In this document: positions 12,239 through 23,811 of the stretch, piece after piece
How positions within the stretch are numbered: position 1 is the stretch's first letter
How the letters are laid out: every line of letters begins with the position of its first letter
Notes under the pieces: generated by a model
The model's database searches: none
Told to the model about the DNA's origin: nothing
The model's input: the letters and a program-made list of their open reading frames with translations, nothing else
Program-made: the position numbers and the translations under genes
Source of the DNA: Oryzias latipes
Lineage: Eukaryota; Chordata; Actinopteri; Beloniformes; Adrianichthyidae
Direction: 5' to 3'
Assembly: GCF_002234675.1 (NCBI RefSeq)
Contig: NC_019880.2
Span: 18,399,521 to 18,463,520 of the forward strand
DNA: 64,000 bases

Positions 12239-13350
12239 AACAGGTACTAGAGGTGGAAATATATTGGCGAGTTTCTGAGTATGTGGCGGTGGTGAAATTT
12301 TAGCTTAAATGCGAAGGAAGAAAAATCAGTTTAGGACTGCTAAAAGTCACTGGTATGGAGTCAACTATAGAGTAAAAAACAAATCCAAACTAAATCTCTA
12401 CTTCACTTGGTAAACAGACTGCCTGAATAAATTTCTTTAATTTGCACAAAACCAAGAAAATGGTCACCCGCTGTCACCTAAAAAGCTAGAGTGCAAACAC
12501 TGCCTCATTAGCAACACCTTTCAGATGATGAAACGGTTGAAAACCCTTCTACTACACACAAAAAGCATTTGGCAGTTTTAGGTATCTCTGTGTTTATAAC
12601 CATCTTCATTTTTTATTACCAAAATTGGTGAATTTATTGTTTTATATTTATGCTGTTTGAAGACGTTTCTGTTGATTAAAAAATAAAGGTTTGCTTCAAT
12701 TTAAAACTTATTTTGTCTTTGGTTTGAATCTGGCAACACAGAATCCACTTTCTAACACAGCGATAAACAGGCAGTTAAATCTAACATATGGGAGCTGACA
12801 CAAAGTAACAAGCTAATTCTTTGATTAACGCATGAGGAAAACTGCCTGCTCTGTAAAAAGTCTAATTACACAAAGTCATTTCAGTGTTTCTAATTATGAC
12901 CTGCATTGACTATTCTGAATTATCCCTCAAATTGTTTATAACTTTAGAAGCCAGGGGGGGCAACTCGACGACTATTGTGTGCTTTGAACACCTCACAGGA
13001 GCAATTAAACAAAACACAAAGCTCTTTTTATTGTGCGTTTCCAATTCACACAGTCTGATCTGTTGCTCAGTGTTCCACGAAATCTCTCGTTTGGGTAATG
13101 TGGAGAGATAATAACCATGAAAAAGTGACAAGTGGTGCGAAGGTGGGTGTTGAAGAGCTGAAGGCTGCATCAGCGAGCCAAGCACACTGAGCCAGTGACT
13201 GACTACAACTTGATTTTTTTCCCTTTTTGTTTCCTTCCTTTTTTTGTGATGAAATAGTGTTGTTAATGCACCTCCTAATGCATAAATATGCAGTGTGTAG
13301 CCATTAAAATGAGCAGATATGTCTACAAAAAAACAAGGAATATATACATT
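12239..13350. other. no gene recognised
   Basis: AT-rich DNA. The opposed 75- and 91-codon frames near 12.9-13.2 kb overlap each other and show no family motif. Confidence 0.4.
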
Positions 13351-13354
13351 TAAA

Positions 13355-14262
13355 AATTTCAGCTAGTACACACATCTCCAGACCAGTTAAGAAATTGCAA
13401 GAATTTGTCACAGCTGGACCTTGATAAGGTTCTAAATAAAGCTTCAAAATGCAAAAAAGAAGAAAGAGTGGCAAGATGAAAAATATCTTTAGTTGCTATT
13501 TTATTGAAAATAACAATTAAATGAATAATTAGCTGATAAAAGTTTAAGACCACAACCTTTTAAGCTAAAGTTGGCACCAGAAATTGCATTCAATTTTAAT
13601 TGTCCTGTCAATGCCTCTAGAAGGCAAAGGCAAATAATCATCAATTTGTGGTAGGATTTTTAAGCTGCACAAACAAGGGCTCTCACATTATGCCATTGCT
13701 GCTGAGGCTGGACACAGTAAGACGCTAGTTTAGAATTTTTTTTTTATAGATTCAAAGGGTTATGGAACAAAAATGCAAAGGGACAGACCCAAAAAAAATT
13801 CAGCGGCAAATAGTCAGGGGGTCTGAAGCAGGGGTGTCAGAATCAAGGCCACGAGGGCTGGTTTTCATGTTTTCCAGCCAACCTGCCTGCAAGAGAAGGG
13901 CGTCAAAAAGCATCTTTAAAAGCCACATCTTCACATTGTTTAGTTAGGACTTTGCAAGGGAACACCCAGCATGGGACATTCAAAAGTGACAGAAAGTTCT
14001 CTTTTGTGATGAGAAAAATATGTAACCTTGATGGTCCTGATGGCTTATAATGGTACTGGCATGTCAAAGAGATGCCACCCTGGAGGGGGAACCATCATGG
14101 TATGGGGTGCTTTTTCATTCAGTGGAGCTCCAAGTCATGCCAGGGCATGAAACTGCAGCAGGCTATGAGAAGATGTTGCAGATATCAAATCTACAGTGCA
14201 AACACCTTTTGGATATTCTCAAAACCTTTTTTACACCAAAAGATCAATCCTGACTAGTCCAG
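13355..14262 (+). pseudogene. Tc1/mariner-type transposase relic
   Basis: Degenerate plus-strand frames read AIAAEAGHSKT near 13.69 kb, then KFSFVMRKICNLDGPDG at about 13.99 kb (family: FSDEKxxNLDGPDG) and a GGTIMVWGAFSFSGA-like block at about 14.09 kb. These are the helix-turn-helix and DDE regions of a Tc1/mariner transposase, in shifted frames. The stretch AAAGTTTAAGACCACA near 13.54 kb resembles this family's terminal region. Ends are approximate. Confidence 0.7.
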
Positions 14263-15075
14263 CTATGGGTTTGTCTGCTAGCAAAACGTGTCTGTTCCAT
14301 CAAACTAAAATCAAGAAAGCCTAGAAGCTAAATTACTTCTTTCTTGTGTTCCTCGACATGATCATGCTGAAAAAGCCCAAATAATCCAGATATACAGTGA
14401 GGTGTTTGTGTTCTGAAACATGAAGTATGTGGGCGTTTCTTGTCATTGTTACATCTCCATGACTGCCAGGACCGAAGTTTCCCAGAATAATGTTGAAATA
14501 AATAGACGTCCTGCTGACTTTTTACCATAACATATTCATCTGCCAGGCTTTCACCTGCTGTACAGGATAAAAATAATCTGATCAATCACGCAAAGCCATT
14601 TTTTATTCCCTACTTTGAATCCTCGACTGGTTTATGCTTCTGCAGTTCTGTTATGTCTTCTTTTTTATCATAATCTATAGTAACATTTCTCATAGCTTGG
14701 TTGACAGAGAACATCTTGCTAAAACCAACTGCACGAATTGCTTTGAAAATCATCATCATACTAATTTTCCTGCTTCATCAGTCACATTTCAGTTACATTT
14801 CTGCAAAGTGTATCCTAATCTTTTTGACAGGTGCCAATGCATTGAAGGTGTTTGCTTCCTTCCCTTCCTGGACAGTAATAATGCTTGTCACATGATGTAA
14901 GGGCAGTATTCACTTGTAGGCTGTATCAACTCCCAAAGCTGCCTCTTCATGGCCACTTATATTTTCTACTCCTTTCCTTCATGCCGGTCAAACTCAGTGC
15001 CTAAAAAAAAAAAAAATAACACCAAATTCTAAAGTAACTTTTTGTTTACAGCAAATGTGTATGCTAAACCTGTAA
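14263..15075. other. no gene recognised
   Basis: Intergenic DNA. The 88- and 64-codon frames at 14.63-14.90 kb overlap each other in different frames and lack a recognisable domain. Confidence 0.4.
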
Positions 15076-15281
15076 CCCTTGTGCTATCCTAGGCACTTTA
15101 ACATTGGGAGTGGTGTCATCTGGACCCCACTAGACAGTGCTCTGAACCTTTTTTACTTCAATGGTTTGTGATCTTCATTGGTGTCCATGGATTACATGAA
15201 ATCCTCTTCACCGTTATCCACCTTTGTCATGGTAGGGATAACAGGTCAATGTAAGAGTGGGATCACAGGATAGCACAAGGG
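15076..15281 (+). mobile_element. piggyBac-type MITE, copy 3
   Basis: A 206-bp copy of the unit at 5797 and 6271, with ends CCCTTGTGCTATCCTAGGC and ACAGGATAGCACAAGGG. GTAA (degenerate TTAA) lies on the left and TTAA on the right. Confidence 0.85.
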
Positions 15282-15285
15282 TTAA

Positions 15286-15620
15286 CAGCAGAAATGTCAC
15301 CAGCCACACTAAAATAACACATGCTCTTTTGGGATACTGTAGCTCGTCGACTGTTCATGCATCCAATGTGAATCACCTGATTCTGACGCAGAGAAAAGCA
15401 GCTTTGCTTCGTAATGCAACACTTAATGTTGGTAATGTGTTGCATAACAGCATAAAGATGCCGTAAATCAGCTGATTTTAGTGGATAGTGTAAAACTTTA
15501 CTATTGTAAAATGTTTTCAGCACAAGGTTGCTTTTCTACGCTTCAGAATCCGTTGGAATGTCGTTAATTGGGTACACGATTACAGAGTTGAGATGGTCAA
15601 AAGATTGTAAAAGCTTGAGC
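15286..15620. repeat. dispersed repeat family with GCTGATTCTG motif, copy 2
   Basis: Shares CTGATTCTGACGCAGAGAAA, GCAACACTTAATGTTGGTAA and AAATCAGCTGATTTTA with the copy at 9.7-10.07 kb. It starts right after the piggyBac-type MITE, which may have inserted into it. No host gene from here to 16.42 kb. Confidence 0.5.
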
Positions 15621-16424
15621 TAAAGCTGCGGTGTGATACAGATGCAATGAAGAAGAAATACTTCTTTAAGCGGATTTCTATGCTACTTCTCATTATGCAT
15701 GACAAAGCTGCAGGTTAACTTAAAGTTCTAAACAAAAACTTTTTTTTTTTTTTTAAGCAAGTGGTTTAAAATGTCAGATTTCATAATCCAAAAAGGTCTG
15801 GTATACCTACCAATCAAACCAAGTATTTAGAAAAAAAATGTGAATAATTTCAAGTAAAAAAAAAGAAGCAAAGTTTGTAACTCCTTAACACCCAAGACGT
15901 CACCAACATCTCAATAACACACAGTCATTAAAGCTACATTCACACAGACATCGGCAACTGGCAATGGAGCGACCATTTTCAGTGAAAGTCTGTTTAAACG
16001 CCTGTGAACCCAGGTTTCAGGCTACCGTATTCAAAATTTTCTCAACCATGTGTCAATGTGCAATTTTCAAGCCAGTTTTCGGGCTGTATGTAATAAAAAA
16101 CCGGGCAATCATTGAATGTGCGCTGAAACCTCAATCAGTTGAACTTTCGACTGCTTGAATGCCAAACAGCTGAACTTTAAACATTCAGGGAGTAAGATTT
16201 GGTACTGATGTATGAGTAGTGACCTCTTCAAACTATGGAAGAGCCAACCATGTTGAAAAGGCATTGTCACACTGGTGATTGAATCAGCTCAATAAAATAC
16301 TGTACAAAAATGACTAAAAACAATTAAAAATGTACAAAGAATTTAATAAATAGTGATCTAAAAACAGTTGCAACAGGTAAAAAAATAAAAGACATAAAAA
16401 TTTGATTAAAAGTCCCAGCTAATA

Positions 16425-16602
16425 AAAAGTCCAGTCCCAAAGCCGCCCCCCCGAAAGTCCACCGTTGGAACCGGCCGTGAAGGGGGAAAAACCAGCGTCT
16501 GTGCGGCTGAAACGAACACAGACAAAACGGGGAAACTTCAGGGTGTTACACTAACGTCAGCCACACGCATCAAGGCAGGTAAGGAGAGCAGACTTTCCTT
16601 TT
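16425..16602. repeat. left part of a GC-rich element split by the retroposon at 16603
   Basis: CpG-rich DNA in an AT-rich neighbourhood. It resumes after the insertion at 18706, with GCAGACTTTCCTTT duplicated at both sides. The intact precursor spanned about 16.27-16.60 joined to 18.72-19.02 kb. On the minus strand it resembles the non-coding ends of fish transposons, but I cannot name it. A host CpG-rich leader exon is not excluded. Confidence 0.4.
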
Positions 16603-17974
16603 TTTTTATTTATTTTTTTAACTTGTCCTGTCCAACAGCTAGGCAGGCAGATGAGAGCTGAGGGCCTCTTGTGTTGGACATATTTTACTTTAACAAGAAG
16701 GGTTATTAATCTTCAGACAAACCAAAGGCATGACTGAATAAACCCCTTTTGTAATTGAGGCCAAACTTTATTAATTTCAACCATGTTTGAAAATCTTTGG
16801 TGTTGGACCGGACGGACAAGGAAAGAAGGGAAGAAGAGAGAGAGATGTTAGAGAGGGGGGGGGGGTGATAGTGAGAGGGAGGGGTAAGACCATGAAGCAG
16901 CATTGAGCAGAAAGGTTTACTGGTTGTTTATCATTACGGTACGGTTCAAATGTAGTACAAAAAGGGCGGGGCCTGTCCGCACACACTCAAATGTTATCAA
17001 CACACCTGCTAGCTGCAAAAAATGTCCACATGTCAACATGTACACAAAACAGATAGTGTTCACGAACGCATACCTACGCCTTTAAACCAACTAGTGTGAA
17101 ATCTTTCATTCATTCAATCATGCAAACTATTAGTACAAAGGTGAGCTAACACCTGTGCTCAGGTGAGTGTTTATGTTCTTCTAAAATGGATGGTGGAATG
17201 TGAAAAGAAGGAGGAGGAGCGCCCAGCCACCCCCACACCCAGACCCCCGCCGCAGCAGCAGCGGCAGCCGGAATTCCCCCAACGCCACACGGGAACAGGC
17301 AGGGCACAACCGCCCCCCGGGCGACCAAGACTGCCACCCAGGCCAGGGCCAGCAGGACCGCCGCGAGGCCCCCAGAGCCAGAGAGCAGGGAGGCGCGAAG
17401 GGAAAGAGAGCGCCGCCCCAGCCCAGCCAGGAAAGCAGCCCCCCCGCCGCGCCGGAAGAGCCCAACGCAAGGCCCCACCGGAGAAGGACGCCCACAGCCC
17501 CAGACGAGCACGCCACCACCACCCAGGAGTTCCGGGCATCCCCCCGCCCCAACCCCAGGTACGAGCCAGGACCCCCCAAGGGAGACCCGCTCCGCACCCC
17601 AGGCAGCCACCCACCCGGCCCACGGTTGGTCCAGGGAGGAGCAAGGCAGGGGCCCGCCGCCCCCGCCCAGGAGGGGGGAACCCCGGGGAAAAAAAGGGTG
17701 GCCCACAAGGGGTGTTGTAAATATGGCCCGACCAGGCTCGGCCACTGTTGGAAGTTTGGCGGGGCCCAGCGCTCAGGGGCAAGGACCAGGACCCACCACC
17801 CAGGGACACGAACACCCCCGGCTCAGGTGTAATGTGAACCCCCCCACCGTGCGGAGAGAGCACCGCCGGGCCCAGGGAGCCGGCACCCAGGGGACACGGC
17901 CGCCGTCGCCAAGGGGCCCGCACCCCCCACCAGGGAAGGGGTAGGGGACAGATGGACCCAGGTCCCACCTTCCT

Positions 17975-18045
17975 TGCAAAATGTGTGTGTGTGTATGTGT
18001 GTTTGAGGGTGTGTGTGTGTGCATGTGTGTGTGTTTATGTTGGAA
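17975..18045. repeat. GT-rich simple repeat
   Basis: Imperfect (TG)n interrupted by TATG and GAGGG, lying inside the 2.1 kb retroposon. Confidence 0.85.
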
Positions 18046-18085
18046 TGTATATATTGAAGGGGGAGGGGTGTGTGTACTAAGGGGG

Positions 18086-18300
18086 GTGCAGTTAAAATTG
18101 GAGAGTAGGGCACTAAGGGGACATCTCCTGATTACTCACAGTGATGTCCCCTCACCCTCCCCACCAAGGGGCCCTAAATGTCTAAGGTGCGGTTAAAATT
18201 GGCGGGTAGGGTCCCAGGAGGACATCTGCTGCTTGCTTGCAGTGATGTCCAAGCACCCCCCTACCAAGGACCCTACATGTCTAAGGTGCAAATAAAGCCG
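18086..18300. repeat. ~100-bp tandem repeat, about 2.1 units
   Basis: Units begin GTGC(A/G)GTTAAAATTGG at 18086 and about 18188. Each has a GGACATCT..CAGTGATGTCC pair and ends in TGTCTAAGGTGC. A third unit starts and diverges. It lies inside the retroposon. Tandem repeats are common in LINE 5' UTRs. Confidence 0.8.
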
Positions 18301-18705
18301 ATAGAGGGGGGGCCCACTCCATATGGCAACCATAGGAGGGGGGCCACTGCCAAGTAGCTCCCCCCCAAGGCGCATCGCAGGCTAGACCCCCCACCCCCTC
18401 ACCCTAATATGAGGTTATATGAGGAAGGGGGTAAGTTGGGGACAGCTGGTAGACTGTCCCCTGGTGGTCAAACAGCTGTCCCCCAGCCCCCACGCCCAGC
18501 AAAGGGGCCAGGGCCACCCAGCCCAGGGGGCCCACCCCCGGAGGCGCTGACACCCCAGGCCCGGCACCACCCGCCCCACACAGAGAGAGAGGAGCCAGAA
18601 AGCGTCACCCCCCCCGGAGCAAGCCCAGGCCCCCACCCCCAGACGCCGGCCCTAGAGGAGCTCTGGTCAGGCCTTGACGGGACCGAGGAGGCCAACCGGC
18701 CGAGG

Positions 18706-19020
18706 GCAGACTTTCCTTTATGCACCGATTGTCAGGCCTTCAGGTCCCACGCGCAACTTCCCGGTCAGCCTCGGTGTTCCTCCGCACAGTCGACGCCCCC
18801 CGTCTCACAAGGCTCCCGCTGCGTCTTCAATGTCGGCGTCGAACTGGCGATCAGCTGTGCCTGCTTGCTTGCTTGCTTGCTTGCGCTGCACTTTGTGCGT
18901 CTGCCTCAGGTGCTTGTTCATTTCCCCCCCGGGCAACTGCTCAGAGTTCCATTTAAGCGGCGGTGAGGAGTTCTGCCCAATGAGGTCCAAGTGTGTGTAA
19001 TCAGGTCCATTATCCAACAC
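18706..19020. repeat. right part of the GC-rich split element, with (TTGC)n
   Basis: Continues the sequence interrupted at 16602. It contains a (TGCT)n run at 18862-18884 and ends in AT-rich DNA. Minus-strand ATTTAAGCGGC-type and CTCATTGGGCAGAACTCC sequence resembles the end regions of fish repeats. Confidence 0.4.
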
Positions 19021-19119
19021 AATTTAAAATGCATGCAAGAGTTAAAAAAAAAAAAAAAACAGCTCAACATACAAAACCACCCAACACCAAAAAAAATACT
19101 AAGGATCAGCACAAATATT

Positions 19120-19275
19120 ACACACATTCCGGTCCACCTTTGACATCATCATGAAAGAGAGATGAATTTTTGCGCTCTGCACTCACAACTCAGAGGCAAA
19201 TTTATGATGAACTCCCACCGCCACAGGAAACTATATAGAAAACGACAGTTTTTTTGAAAAGGGATTATTGTATGA
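19120..19275. repeat. 'GAGGGGCTGTAAG' family fragment, copy 2
   Basis: Only the right-hand part is recognisable: CAACTCAGAGGCAAATTTAT, GATGAACTCCCACCGCC and GAAACTATATAGAAAACGAC. It matches the copies at 8.75, 29.9 and 62.5 kb. The interval 19.28-19.98 kb shows nothing assignable. Confidence 0.5.
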
Positions 19276-19985
19276 TTTTTGTCAATAGTAAAACTAATAT
19301 TGACTCAAAAATGGGGGGGGGGGCTTTTTATTGGAGAGACAAGTGTCCCATCGCGACCCCTCCCCTCCCTCATTGCTCTGCCGTTGCTTAGCAGACACTG
19401 GGTGGCTTTTTTCAACCTGGACTTTCACTGAGTGTGTTTTGGAAGTGCAGCACCTGAAAATTGCTGAGGACAGAAGCAAAAGAACCACCTGAAGGTGATG
19501 TGGGCTAATAGATGTAGCTTTTTATTTAGAAACTTTATCTAATTCCTCTATCATCATCTTTTTGCTGGCTCTAAATCTGAGGGCTTATTCACACCAGGAA
19601 AGTCAGTTGGTCCGCTTCTTTGGTGCATGCGCAGACATTGTTTTTTAAATTTGTTTTGTTCGTTTTGTGCTCCCTTTACAAGTAGACAAAAATCTGTAAA
19701 CAATCTTGTGGGCTGCACTTCTTGGTACGAGACTATCTTTTTGCAACAGGTGCATATTTCTGAAAACCACAGCAGTCTGTTTGGAAGCAGAGTGAGACTG
19801 ATTCACATCTGCACACTTGGTGTGGACTAATGTGGAAAATGAAGGCTGGCCTGTTTCCCCTGAAATAAACAAAGAAAATAAGAATCCACCCTGATTAAAG
19901 GAGCACATCACTAATTTAATAGATTTAGAAATAGACAAAAGTAACAAGGCCCAACAACACACAGGAAATCAGGGTTATATTCCCA

Positions 19986-20205
19986 GGGGGCTCGATGAGC
20001 TTAATTGAGTGTGGGTCTTTGGGCAAGACTCTACAAGGAGGCCTAAGTCTGGGTCCCCCTGTGCCGGCCCCCAGCACGGATAAAATACAGGATTGTGTCA
20101 GGACGGGCATCCGGTGTAAAAAATTCTCTGCCAAACCACCAGTGCAAATCAGTAAAAGCTGATTTGCTGTGGCGACCCCTGAAGGGATATGCTAGAAGGC
20201 AAACA
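19986..20205 (+). mobile_element. 3' tail of an RTE-type LINE
   Basis: Contains the well-known fish LINE 3'-UTR sequence: TGTGGGTCTTTGGGCAAGAC, GTCCCCCTGTGCCGGCCCCC, ACGGGCATCCGGTGTAAAA and TGTGGCGACCCCTGAAGGG. It is severely 5'-truncated, with no coding part. Confidence 0.75.
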
Positions 20206-20619
20206 ACAATTGTCCGTATGTGTAATGGTTCCATACGCACAAAGATTCCTTGGCTTAAAAACCAAACAAACCATAGTTACATTTCTACCAGATAGTTGAA
20301 TCTTGAATTTTTAGCTGAAATATCCCATTTAACTTTGTACACAATCATTTGTTTGCGATTCTATGAAGCATGTCAGCATCTTTCGACTCTTTGTTTGGCT
20401 TTGCTGCTTGTAATTTATTTGCTTTCCTTTAATCTCTTAGATTTTGATGAACTCGAAGCCTAAAAAATTTGATGGCAGTCTTTATGAGCAATTGTGTGCA
20501 TTTTTATGTCACCAAACAGACTTGTTGGCTTTATTTGAACTCATTCTAGAGCACGCAAAAACCCCTTTACATGAGAATGTAATACAGCTTTGTTGAGATA
20601 CAACAAAATGTTAACAAAT

Positions 20620-21240
20620 CAACCCTAATTGGGAAAAATACACAATGTATAAAGCCGCCTGATGAATAATGGAGGGGCGCGTATTGGGACGTTGTTACCA
20701 ACCAATTGAATGCATAGCTGCTGGAGCAAGCACCAGGAAACTTCACCAAAGGCGGCACTAATTACCTCTGGTTTATGTGAACGCTGCCAGTTGTGACCTC
20801 GCCTTTGAAAAGTTGGATGAACGCAAGGCTCAAATTAATGAGAAGCTATTGATTGGGCATTTTGAAAGAGTTTGAAAAGTGTTCACTCACTGACTTCCTA
20901 ATTGGGAAATAACTTGATCTGTTTTTATTTTTCCTATAACAAGCGCCTCACTGGCTGTGGCTTCAAAAGCCTGCTGCTCTTTACTCAGGTTGTATCAGTT
21001 GGGACTAATTGACACCTGCGATACCAGGTGAATGTAATTACCTGCCATTAAGACCCCAGTGAGATAGATGACTAGCAGCATGTGGGTCCCGAGGACAGGT
21101 TATAGAACCACTGTTGAGAGCCAGGGGTCATTGTCAATTAAGGTGACACAAACTAAATGTCAGGTTCTTAATTAGCAAAGAAAAGAGGAAATGAATTAAA
21201 TGGAGGCAGAGGAGGTCAGGACACTATTAGCTTGTTGATT
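20620..21240. other. candidate conserved non-coding region
   Basis: Repeat-poor DNA with many homeodomain-type cores (ACTAATTACC near 20758, GTAATTACCTG near 21036, TTAATTAGC near 21170) and an ACCAGGTGAATGTAATTACC cluster with E-box. There is no coding potential. Such composition is typical of vertebrate enhancers near developmental genes, but conservation cannot be tested here. The flanks 20.21-20.62 and 21.24-22.44 kb show no gene. Confidence 0.3.
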
Positions 21241-23242
21241 TGTTTTGGGGTTTTTTTGGTACATACACATGGTATTTTTCCTTTAACCCAAGTTAAAGAA
21301 GCATCACTCGGATGGGATCACAGCGCTTCAAATCCACAAGTTCTCTCATACAGTGGAAAGTAAAACCCCGGTTCTTTGACTTTGGCTTCAAAGAGATCAA
21401 TATGTCTTTAAGTCATATCTAGTCCTATATGTTTGGAGCTGGCCTATTCTAACTCCAAAGAGGCGAACTTGAAAAGCTATTCGGGGAATTTTGATCAATA
21501 CAGAAAAACCTCAAAGACGTTTTTCCAGCTTGGTTGTGTTCTTTGATGGGAAAGTTGATGTTCTTGTTAAATGTGATTTTAAAAGATATTGTAATATGGC
21601 AGGAAAGAGCCTGATTACAAGAAATTACTGGAAAAAGCTGCTTTGTTTCCAGTGTTATGTAAAACATTAGAGCCATGAAAGGCATCTTCTCACTAGTATT
21701 CATACAGTTAATGGAAAATAACATTTAGCCTTTTCTTTTTTTTGTTGTAGTGGACTTTACACTAAAAAAAAAATCTTTAGCTTTAGGTCTAAATGTCCAA
21801 AAATGTTCAGTTAGCATGTTAGCAGCAAGTTAATGGATTGTTGAATTGGCTGGTCAGAAGACCCTCTCCTCCCTAAAAAGAACTTAGTAAGTTTTAAAAC
21901 AATCTTGTTGATGATCCATAACATGAATATCTTCAAACTCTCTAGCATGGGGATGGAGGGTAATGATATGGGCTCGCTATTTCACCGCAGAGGCTCCTTA
22001 AGTAATTAAATATTCACACAAGTCCTACACAAGATGCAAAAGGAATATAAAAAAAATTCTGCAAAAACTACATCATTTAACAATTACAGTTTCATGCACC
22101 CAGTTGCTTAAATATAAAAAGAGTAAGTAGGTACAGTGCAAAGCAGGAATCAAAGCAAAAGGTGGCTACTATGAAGAACCTAGAATATGAAATGTTTTCA
22201 GTTGTTTCACACTTTTTGGTATGTATATAATTCCACATGTGTTAAGTCATAGTATTGATGCCTTTAGTGTGAATGTACAATTTTCTTAGTCATGAAAATA
22301 AAGAAAACTCTTTGAATAAGAAGGTGTGTCCTAAATTTTGGTCTGTACTGTATATCAGTCAATTAAGAAAATGATAATAAATTAAAATTACCCATATTAA
22401 CCAATCCATCCAGGTTTGGGTCATGGCGCAGTATGGACACCCAGGGCCTCATTTATAAACGTTGCGTACGCACAAAAGAAGGCGTACGCCACTCTCTACG
22501 CAATAGCTGAGATTTATAAAAAGCAAACTTGACGGGAAAATGCGCGGTCCTTCACGCAAGCTCTGACCCAGGCGTACGCACAAAAACGGGTGAAATGAGA
22601 AACGGCGACGCCGTCGGCAGATGGAAGAAACACGTGAAAGTGAAAATGACAATACTGCCTCTCATAAATAACATGAAGACTTCACAAAGCAAGTCTTACA
22701 ATTAACAGCCTACACGAACACCCGTTTGATCGATCAGCAGTGAAACAAACAAAAAAAATCAAACGAAAATTACAACAGAAATTCAAATGAACACTTATTT
22801 GGAAAAAGTAAGGTGAAATATGTTCTGCAATATTGGCATGTAGTGCAATTCATCCTCATAAATAATTTAGTTAACAGAACGAAATAATGTACAAAACTGA
22901 TATTCTCGTCAGTGTGTCTGTCTGGCGGAGCAGATATCAGTGCGGGCGTGCGGACGGACGGACAGACGTACTAATTGTCCACTAGGGAAAGTTGTTTTCA
23001 TAGTAAAACATTTCTTCATAAGCTACAGAATTATGATATTCATGCATATGCCTTTAGTTTGTTTTATTTTTGATAAAACAATGTATGGCGTATGTCTCAA
23101 CCATTCAGAAAGCAACAAGAAATTACATTTGCGCGGAACAATTTCCCATTTCCACGTCGATTATTACAGACATCTGTAGCTTGTCAGATGTAATTAAATG
23201 GAGGGAAATAAATGCCCCATCACAATGCGTAATGACGCACAA

Positions 23243-23445
23243 TGGCTGATCTTGCGCTCTAAGAAGATGTGGCAAATGGAAGAATTCAGAGTGAACGCAT
23301 CTGTAGACAGCAAGAAGACTTGTTGGCAAACGAGGACGAGTGGCTTATGAGCCGGTTCCCACTTCCTCGAGCCGTCCTGTTGGACCTCTGCGGGCTTTTG
23401 GGCCCGGCGTTACAGAGGAGCACTCGGAGGAACCACGCGTGTCAC
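23243..23445 (+). pseudogene. HARBI1-like Harbinger nuclease, N-terminal relic
   Basis: After an early in-frame stop the frame reads RICRQQEDLLANEDEWLMSR, then FPLPRAVLLDLCGLLGPALQ and RSTRRNHA. This is the start of the PIF/Harbinger transposase family before its DDE core. Homology ends at about 23445, where GC-rich repetitive sequence begins. The whole catalytic domain is missing. Confidence 0.8.
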
Positions 23446-23553
23446 CCGGTGCATCTGGCCCTCCGGTCCCCCCCGGCGCATGCATCTGGCGCTCCGGTGT
23501 CCCCCCCCCCCCCCGCTGTAGCCTCACAACCTCGAATGGTTGTGAGGCTACAG
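23446..23553. repeat. junction of GC-rich duplication and 16-bp perfect hairpin
   Basis: GCATCTGGC(C/G)CTCCGGT occurs twice about 35 bp apart, followed by a 14-C run. Then CTGTAGCCTCACAACC (23516-23531) pairs perfectly with 23538-23553 over a 6-nt loop. It marks the deletion point between the nuclease and Myb-like relics. Confidence 0.85.
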
Positions 23554-23556
23554 CAT

Positions 23557-23725
23557 TTACGGCGTCTGCCGCTCACGTGCCTTTTTGGCATTAGTAATGC
23601 CCACACTGTGCCCTCCAAACAACACTTTTCTCCTCTTTTCCACCTCGCCAACGATAACTTCTACTTCACATTGAGTGAAGTTACGTTTTTTTGATTTCCT
23701 CTCGGTGTTTGCCACGACGCTGAAG
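23557..23725 (-). pseudogene. Myb/SANT-like Harbinger protein, N-terminal relic
   Basis: The minus-strand frame reads ERKSKKRNFTQCEVEVIVGE, then VEKRRKVLFGGHSVGITNAK and KARERQTP before a stop. This is the first helices of the Myb/SANT-like (NAIF1-type) DNA-binding protein that accompanies Harbinger transposases. The Trp expected after KARE is Arg here. It is convergent with the nuclease relic, as in intact elements. Confidence 0.75.
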
Positions 23726-23811
23726 TTGGCTTCCGATTCACAGCTTCCGATTCGCGAAGGCACAAAATAAACATTCCGCTGCATTTTTCGCATTAAGATC
23801 ACCCAAAACCG

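Larger units (their letters stand above)
16603..18705 (-). mobile_element. 2.1 kb GC-rich retroposon, copy 2, with TSD and A-rich tail
   Basis: Minus-strand sense. A T-rich run (16597-16619) represents the A-rich 3' tail. The 14-bp direct repeat GCAGACTTTCCTTT at 16588-16601 and 18706-18719 is the target-site duplication. The first ~370 bp match the copy at 11808. The rest is very GC-rich, includes a GT-rich tract (17981-18040) and a ~100-bp tandem repeat (18086-18300). Long frames of up to 265 codons occur on both strands, but they are Pro/Gly/Arg-rich with no motif, as expected by chance in GC-rich DNA. I see no reverse transcriptase, so it was probably mobilised in trans or is an internally deleted LINE. 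Confidence 0.75.

Noticed and set aside
17171..17968. A 265-codon minus-strand open frame, the longest in the window
   Set aside because: Long frames exist here on both strands in several phases because the DNA is extremely GC-rich. The product is low-complexity Gly/Pro/Trp/Arg, and the region lies inside a retroposon.
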